Source of the DNA: Acidobacteriota bacterium
Lineage (GTDB): Bacteria; Acidobacteriota; Terriglobia; Acidiferrales; UBA7541
Direction: 5' to 3'
DNA: 38,075 nucleotides
NCBI GenBank assembly: GCA_003223215.1
Contig: QHYH01000132.1
Span: forward strand, 1 to 38,075
Shown: positions 34,153 through 38,075 of the stretch, in pieces
Numbering within the stretch: position 1 is the stretch's first letter
Layout of the letters: the number at the start of each line of letters is the position of its first letter
Translations under genes and position numbers: made by a program
The notes under the pieces: generated by a model
Seen by the model: only the letters and a program-made list of their open reading frames with translations
What the model was told of the DNA's origin: nothing
Database searches by the model: none

Positions 34153-34265
34153 GGGACTAATTCCACAGCAACAAACGAAAAACGGCAGGAGCGGCCGCAA
34201 CACCACTGTTTAGAACATTTGCCTTTTGACCTGGATGATCGGACCGACGCGAGAAGATTGGTGCG

Positions 34266-34288
34266 GCTAGCGGTAGTTTACCGCTAGC
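34266..34288. terminator. Strong hairpin between convergent genes
   Basis: GCTAGCGGTA (34266-34275) and TACCGCTAGC (34279-34288) form a perfect 10-bp stem with a GTT loop. It lies between the permease stop (34152) and the stop of the minus-strand gene (34374). Neither side has a clear T-run, so it is at most an atypical bidirectional terminator or an mRNA-end stabiliser. Confidence 0.5.
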
Positions 34289-34373
34289 GAGAAGCGATCC
34301 CTATTCAGCCGTGACGCCATTTTTGCGGTTGGAGGACAGCAGGTCGGCGAACGATGGGTAGCAAAAAACGAAT

Positions 34374-36050
34374 CTAACGTGTCTGCACTTCGACAGGGTC
34401 CGGCAAGTGCATCGAGCCCTCCGTCAGCTCTCCAATCGTCACGTTTTGCCCATGCTCGACGTAGCGCAAGAGCACACTAGGCTGCAACCATGCAGAACCC
34501 CAGGCGTCCTCTACCGCGACGATCGTATATGCTCCGGGAATCACTCCTCGGAGCACGAAGCTTCCATCTAAATCGCTCTGATCCCTTCGGAACATTTCCT
34601 GGTGCAATTCAGGATCTTTTGGCACCAGGATCACCATGACACCAGCCATGGGCTTCTCTCCGCGTTTCGCGAATCCTTCCAGGGTCACCACGCCGCCGGC
34701 CAAGAACACCGTTAGGTCGAGAGACGCACCCGGCGTTACATTCAGCTCGTGGCCAGAGGTTTCGACTCCCTGAGACGAAGTGCGAACCACGGAATATGGC
34801 TTGGTGGGAGAGGAGACCAGGATCGCGTATTTGCCCGCAGGAAGCTCCTCGAATCTCACTTCGCCGGCACTATCAACGGGCCTGACGGCTACAACGCGCT
34901 GCCGCGAGTCTTGCAAAGCGATAGAGAACTGCTTCGGGAATGGGTCTCCCCGCGGAAGCTTTACCGACAATTTCGCGGTACCTGCCGGTTCGCTGATGGG
35001 TTCGTCCAATTCTTGACCATTTCTGGCCAGGTCCATCTCAGTCGGCTGTAGGAGTTGGCTAGTCTTTGGTTCACGCCGGCGGACGATGTATTTCCCCGCC
35101 GGAACCCCCTTCAACTCATAAACGCCAGGAGCCACCATTTGCATTCCTTCGGGTTGAACGTGTTCCTCCGAATCAAAGACCCGTTTCCGAAGCACCGGCA
35201 TGCTGAACCCGTGCTGATCGTCGGATACACGGAAGATGAAATGAAGGGCAGGGACGGGACTCAGGTGCACATCGATCTGCAGGCGATCGCCACCTCTGAC
35301 CGGGATGGCTGTAGCCCCATCGGCTTCCGTTGCCCCGTTGTAATAGGTCGTCGGATAGGCCACGTCCAGCGACGGCGCAACTCCTGGCGGCGGATTTGCC
35401 GTGCCATCGGCAGAAGAAGAAACAGGGTGGACGGCATACCATGGGTTCGCTGCCACGGACACAAAGTAATTCCCAGGCGCTAGAGACGGAAACTCGTAGG
35501 AACCCCGGTCGTCGGTCAAAGCGGTGCCCACGGGCATAATGCGGTTCAGCCCGCCAGCGTGGTTTTCCTGATAAAGCGTGATGCGTGCATGGCGGACGGG
35601 ATCCCCCGACTCATCGAAGATTTGGCCGGCCAGCAGCGCCCGCGGCGTGAGCCGCAAAACGAGGCTCTCGGTGTCGAGGCCGGCCCCGGTCACGATTGCG
35701 GTGGAATATTGTTCGTGCTGATCATAAGCGGCGGAGATAAATCCGCGTTTCGCTCCCTGCAACGAGAACTTGCCCGCCTTGAGCTGAGGGAATTCAAAAT
35801 GCCCATTCTCAGAAGTGATCGTCCATGCGGAGTTCGCGCGGTTGCTGGTATCGAAGATCGAAACGCGGGCTTTCCCGATCGGCGCCCCGTTGAGTGCGTT
35901 TACGATCGTGCCCGCGATTCTAAACTTTGTATCATGAGAGTTGCTTTGCTCGGCGTTCTGTGCGCCGAGAGTAGCGCAGCAGGGCAGCAGGAGAAGCACC
36001 AGCGCGAGGGGTCGCAATCGAATCGCTCGTAAAAGGCCGAACATGCTCAC
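34374..36050 (-). CDS. Secreted protein with carboxypeptidase-regulatory-like domains
   Basis: The 558-residue product has a Sec signal peptide (RPLALVLLLLPCCATLGAQ) and at least three beta-sandwich repeats of the CarboxypepD_reg-like type: one around AGTIVNALNGAPIGKARVSIF (about 46-66), one at GQIFDESGDPVRHARITLYQ, and a C-terminal one at VTLEGFAKRGEKPMAGVMVILVP, each ending in GxFxxxxLxPGxY. These domains are probably structural or ligand-binding. The ATG overlaps the stop of the upstream gene in an ATGA. No catalytic motif is visible. Tandem pairs like this occur widely in Acidobacteriota. Confidence 0.8.
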   Translation of the reverse strand: MSMFGLLRAIRLRPLALVLLLLPCCATLGAQNAEQSNSHDTKFRIAGTIVNALNGAPIGKARVSIFDTSNRANSAWTITSENGHFEFPQLKAGKFSLQGAKRGFISAAYDQHEQYSTAIVTGAGLDTESLVLRLTPRALLAGQIFDESGDPVRHARITLYQENHAGGLNRIMPVGTALTDDRGSYEFPSLAPGNYFVSVAANPWYAVHPVSSSADGTANPPPGVAPSLDVAYPTTYYNGATEADGATAIPVRGGDRLQIDVHLSPVPALHFIFRVSDDQHGFSMPVLRKRVFDSEEHVQPEGMQMVAPGVYELKGVPAGKYIVRRREPKTSQLLQPTEMDLARNGQELDEPISEPAGTAKLSVKLPRGDPFPKQFSIALQDSRQRVVAVRPVDSAGEVRFEELPAGKYAILVSSPTKPYSVVRTSSQGVETSGHELNVTPGASLDLTVFLAGGVVTLEGFAKRGEKPMAGVMVILVPKDPELHQEMFRRDQSDLDGSFVLRGVIPGAYTIVAVEDAWGSAWLQPSVLLRYVEHGQNVTIGELTEGSMHLPDPVEVQTR

Positions 36051-37831
36051 TCGCCTTGGGTAATCAGCGGCAGTTGCAAGTGCTCCTTCTGTCCCGCGAC
36101 CACCCGAATGACCTGTGCCTTGGCCTCATATTTGCTCAGGGCCTCCTCGCTCGCGTACTCCAAGTCGGGCTGTTGGCGATCGAATGCCAGCACCCGGTAA
36201 ACGCCCGGTGGGAGCTGCTGCAGTTGAAATTTCCCATCGGGGGAAACCCAAGCCATGCGGAACTGGCCACTGCTACCGGTCGTAGGACAGAAATAGACGT
36301 TGCCTGGGGATTGACCCTGTGATCGGAATCCAGCTCCAGCTGCGTCCCTGGTTGACGCACCTACAATTGCGCCTTCGACCTCCGCGCCGTCGTCTCGCAC
36401 GGTGATCTCAATCGGCGGAGTCGCGCCACCCAGGGCTACCACCAAAGGCTGGTGCTCGAGATCGGTACCGTTGGAAGTGACCGATGAAGCAAATCCGATT
36501 GCCGTGTTCACCAGCACCCGGTAGCGGCCAGGTTGCACATTTTCGATCATGAGCGGCGAATCGTCGTCCGGGCCCCTGGGCGGGCGCAAAGAAGCGCCGG
36601 GCGCGAAGCCGAACTCCTCGATCGGTAGCAACGACACTTGCAGATAGCCTGGCCGCCTCCCGTTTCCAGAGGCATTGCGAATACTGTCAACGACCATAGG
36701 CCCCTGAGTCGCGGTTTCACGGTGTTGAAATTCCTCTCGAACGCTAACGACGATGGAACTGTTGGGCAACATCATCAGCGCCGGTCCCTCCGCAGCGGCA
36801 CCTTTGACCGTGAGAGTCGACATTCCGGTCATCGCATTGGAACCAGCGGCTGTTGCCCGGACGACATACGTTCCATCTGGTAGCAACCCCTGGATCAACT
36901 GCTCCTCGGCGTTGTATCCAAGAGAGTATCCGGGGCCTTCGTGCCCTTGTAGCCACACCTGAATACCGATCGGGAGGCCAAGTGGTGCGCCTCCGACGGG
37001 CACTTTTACCGCGTAGTACTCTCGCCGTGCAGGCGAAACATCTGCCTCGGTAGTGCTCCCCGCTGATAGCTGAATGACCGAGGCTGTGGTGAAGTCGGTT
37101 GCCGCAGGGTAGTACACCGGTGGGTACCCAAATAACTGCCCACGAGGGTTAAAGGCCAACGGATCGCGGTCAAGTAGTTCGTGGGTCACAAGTTTGTAGG
37201 ACCCTGCTGAAAGTTCAGCATACCGGTACTCTCCGTCTGATTTTGAGATCACCGTTCCTACAGAATCCCAGTGCTCCCGGCCTTCCCGCACCTGGCGTCG
37301 AAACAGTTCCACCTGGATTCTGTTAGAGCCGTCGGACTCTGGCAGAAGAATGTGCCCAATGATTAGAGCTTCGGGCGCGAGGGGGATGGTTAGCTCCTGC
37401 TGCGTTTCGCTTAACGGGAATGTCTGCTGTCCGTCATGATCCGGTAAAAAGCCCGTCTTTCGTGCCATCAACATGGAAGGACGATTTGTCGCGCCATATT
37501 GGCGCGGATAGGATGGCGAGGGCCCAACGTTTGATGTGGCCGCAAACCCTGCATTCGGTTCGCGTTCCGCCCTTGCGAATTTGAATTCAAAACGGCCTTG
37601 ACCGTCCGTCATGGCGGCGTAGCGATTATCCGGAGAGTAGACCAGCGCACGACCTATGGGTTCATGGGTCAGACTGTTCACGACCGTGCCGCGGAGGGTG
37701 TCGCTCTCCTGATCGGGTGTGCCGGCAGTTTGTGCGCACAAAGGATAAATGGCCCCGGAGCAACAGAGAAACACGGTGCCAAGTGCAAGCGCACCAAGTG
37801 ATTGCAGGCCGAACATACACTTCGAATGCAA
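36047..37831 (-). CDS. Secreted protein with carboxypeptidase-regulatory-like domains
   Basis: The 594-residue product has a Sec signal peptide ending near PLCAQ and beta-sandwich repeats: LRGTVVNSLTHEPIGRALVYSPD followed by TDGQGRFEF, IGHILLPESDGSNRIQVELFRR, and a C-terminal part, DGKFQLQQLPPGVYRVLAFDRQQ. It resembles its downstream neighbour in build and presumably arose by duplication. The stop overlaps the neighbour's ATG, so both are translated together. Function unknown; a cell-surface or receptor-associated role is likely. The start ATG at 37831 and a later ATG at 37816 are both possible. Confidence 0.8.
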   Translation of the reverse strand: MHSKCMFGLQSLGALALGTVFLCCSGAIYPLCAQTAGTPDQESDTLRGTVVNSLTHEPIGRALVYSPDNRYAAMTDGQGRFEFKFARAEREPNAGFAATSNVGPSPSYPRQYGATNRPSMLMARKTGFLPDHDGQQTFPLSETQQELTIPLAPEALIIGHILLPESDGSNRIQVELFRRQVREGREHWDSVGTVISKSDGEYRYAELSAGSYKLVTHELLDRDPLAFNPRGQLFGYPPVYYPAATDFTTASVIQLSAGSTTEADVSPARREYYAVKVPVGGAPLGLPIGIQVWLQGHEGPGYSLGYNAEEQLIQGLLPDGTYVVRATAAGSNAMTGMSTLTVKGAAAEGPALMMLPNSSIVVSVREEFQHRETATQGPMVVDSIRNASGNGRRPGYLQVSLLPIEEFGFAPGASLRPPRGPDDDSPLMIENVQPGRYRVLVNTAIGFASSVTSNGTDLEHQPLVVALGGATPPIEITVRDDGAEVEGAIVGASTRDAAGAGFRSQGQSPGNVYFCPTTGSSGQFRMAWVSPDGKFQLQQLPPGVYRVLAFDRQQPDLEYASEEALSKYEAKAQVIRVVAGQKEHLQLPLITQGE

Positions 37832-38000
37832 GAAACCTGCCCGGTCTTTTGAAAGAAGATAATGAAGCCTTCGACGTCCTGGGTTTGCCGAGGACAGGTT
37901 CGCCTTGCGTTGCGTAGGATGCCGCAGCGCAGGGACCGGTTGTCCCCGAGGTCGAACCCAAACCGGGTGCCAACCGTAGCAGATTCATCCATGCGCCGAC

Positions 38001-38022
38001 AATTGGGGTGAAACCCCTAATT
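38001..38022. promoter_or_regulatory. Hairpin upstream of the 36047-37831 gene
   Basis: AATTGGGGT (38001-38009) pairs with ACCCC-T-AATT (38013-38022) with one bulged T and a GAA loop. It lies 170 bases before the start codon on the minus strand, so it may end an upstream gene or be part of the leader of this one. Confidence 0.3.
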
Positions 38023-38043
38023 CCTCGCGCAGGCAAAAACCTG

Positions 38044-38053
38044 AGCATATGCT
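38044..38053. promoter_or_regulatory. 10-bp palindrome AGCATATGCT, possible operator
   Basis: A perfect 10-bp palindrome lies upstream of the minus-strand gene, near the window edge. Its size and symmetry fit a dimeric regulator site, but no promoter elements can be placed next to it with confidence. Confidence 0.2.
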
Positions 38054-38075
38054 TAGTAAACCGTACGCGGTGAGG

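Noticed and set aside
1-38075. tRNA, rRNA, CRISPR array, transposase or phage genes
   Set aside because: None was seen: no regular direct repeats with spacers, no tRNA-like cloverleaf noticed by eye and no transposase or integrase-type protein among the open frames. A tRNA scan was not possible.

Overview
The window is about 38 kb of bacterial chromosome with moderately high GC, and the gene content points to the phylum Acidobacteriota. That assignment is inferred from family content, not from a marker gene. Supporting families are large outer-membrane TonB/Oar-type receptors, tandem secreted proteins with carboxypeptidase-regulatory-like domains, a DUF2934 protein, GMC oxidoreductases paired with gluconate-2-dehydrogenase subunit 3 proteins, and the NHS-type MFS / Gfo-Idh-MocA / TIM-barrel combination. 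No rRNA, tRNA, CRISPR array, transposase or phage gene was seen.

Region 1 (1-4662, minus strand) is a run of small oxidoreductase and NTF2-like genes with several broken members. In transcription order it holds an intact SDR, a 5'-truncated GMC oxidoreductase, an NTF2-like protein, a YcaC-like isochorismatase-family hydrolase, a second NTF2-like protein, a frameshifted SDR that also lacks the usual catalytic Tyr, and a 3'-truncated SnoaL-like protein. Region 2 (5086-7400, plus) is a two-gene unit: a Tat-signal small subunit and a GMC large subunit with a CxxCxxCxxxC motif. Region 3 (7707-12193, minus) has two GH29 alpha-L-fucosidases flanking the C-terminal remnant of a TonB-type receptor. 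The second fucosidase frame carries a fused remnant of a small protein upstream of its real start. A small secreted protein follows at 12550 on the plus strand.

Region 4 (13289-24902, minus) is a coherent glycogen/maltodextrin breakdown cluster, transcribed glgX - pgm - glgP - (broken DUF2934) - malQ - pgi - zwf. Debranching and phosphorolysis give glucose-1-P, PGM converts it to glucose-6-P, and PGI and G6PDH send it into glycolysis or NADPH production. Region 5 (24903-27320) is mostly noncoding or degenerate. It has a DUF4097-type secreted beta-repeat protein and the C-terminal remnant of a PfkB sugar kinase.

Region 6 (27321-34152, plus) is the most interesting part. It encodes a xylose-isomerase-like TIM-barrel protein, a Tat-exported protein of unknown function, a second GMC oxidoreductase with its Tat-exported small subunit, a Gfo/Idh/MocA oxidoreductase and an NHS-family MFS permease. 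Together these look like a periplasmic sugar-oxidation route (keto-glycoside type) followed by import and cytoplasmic processing; this is an inference. A strong hairpin separates it from region 7 (34374-37831, minus), two translationally coupled secreted proteins with carboxypeptidase-regulatory-like domains.

Two intergenic copies of a ~59-nt palindromic repeat (12985-13043 and 25181-25239, in opposite orientation) are a dispersed element I do not recognise. The density of broken genes is high (SnoaL, SDR, GMC, TonB receptor, small SH3-like protein, DUF2934, PfkB). Some single-base frameshifts could be sequence errors, but the large truncations look real.
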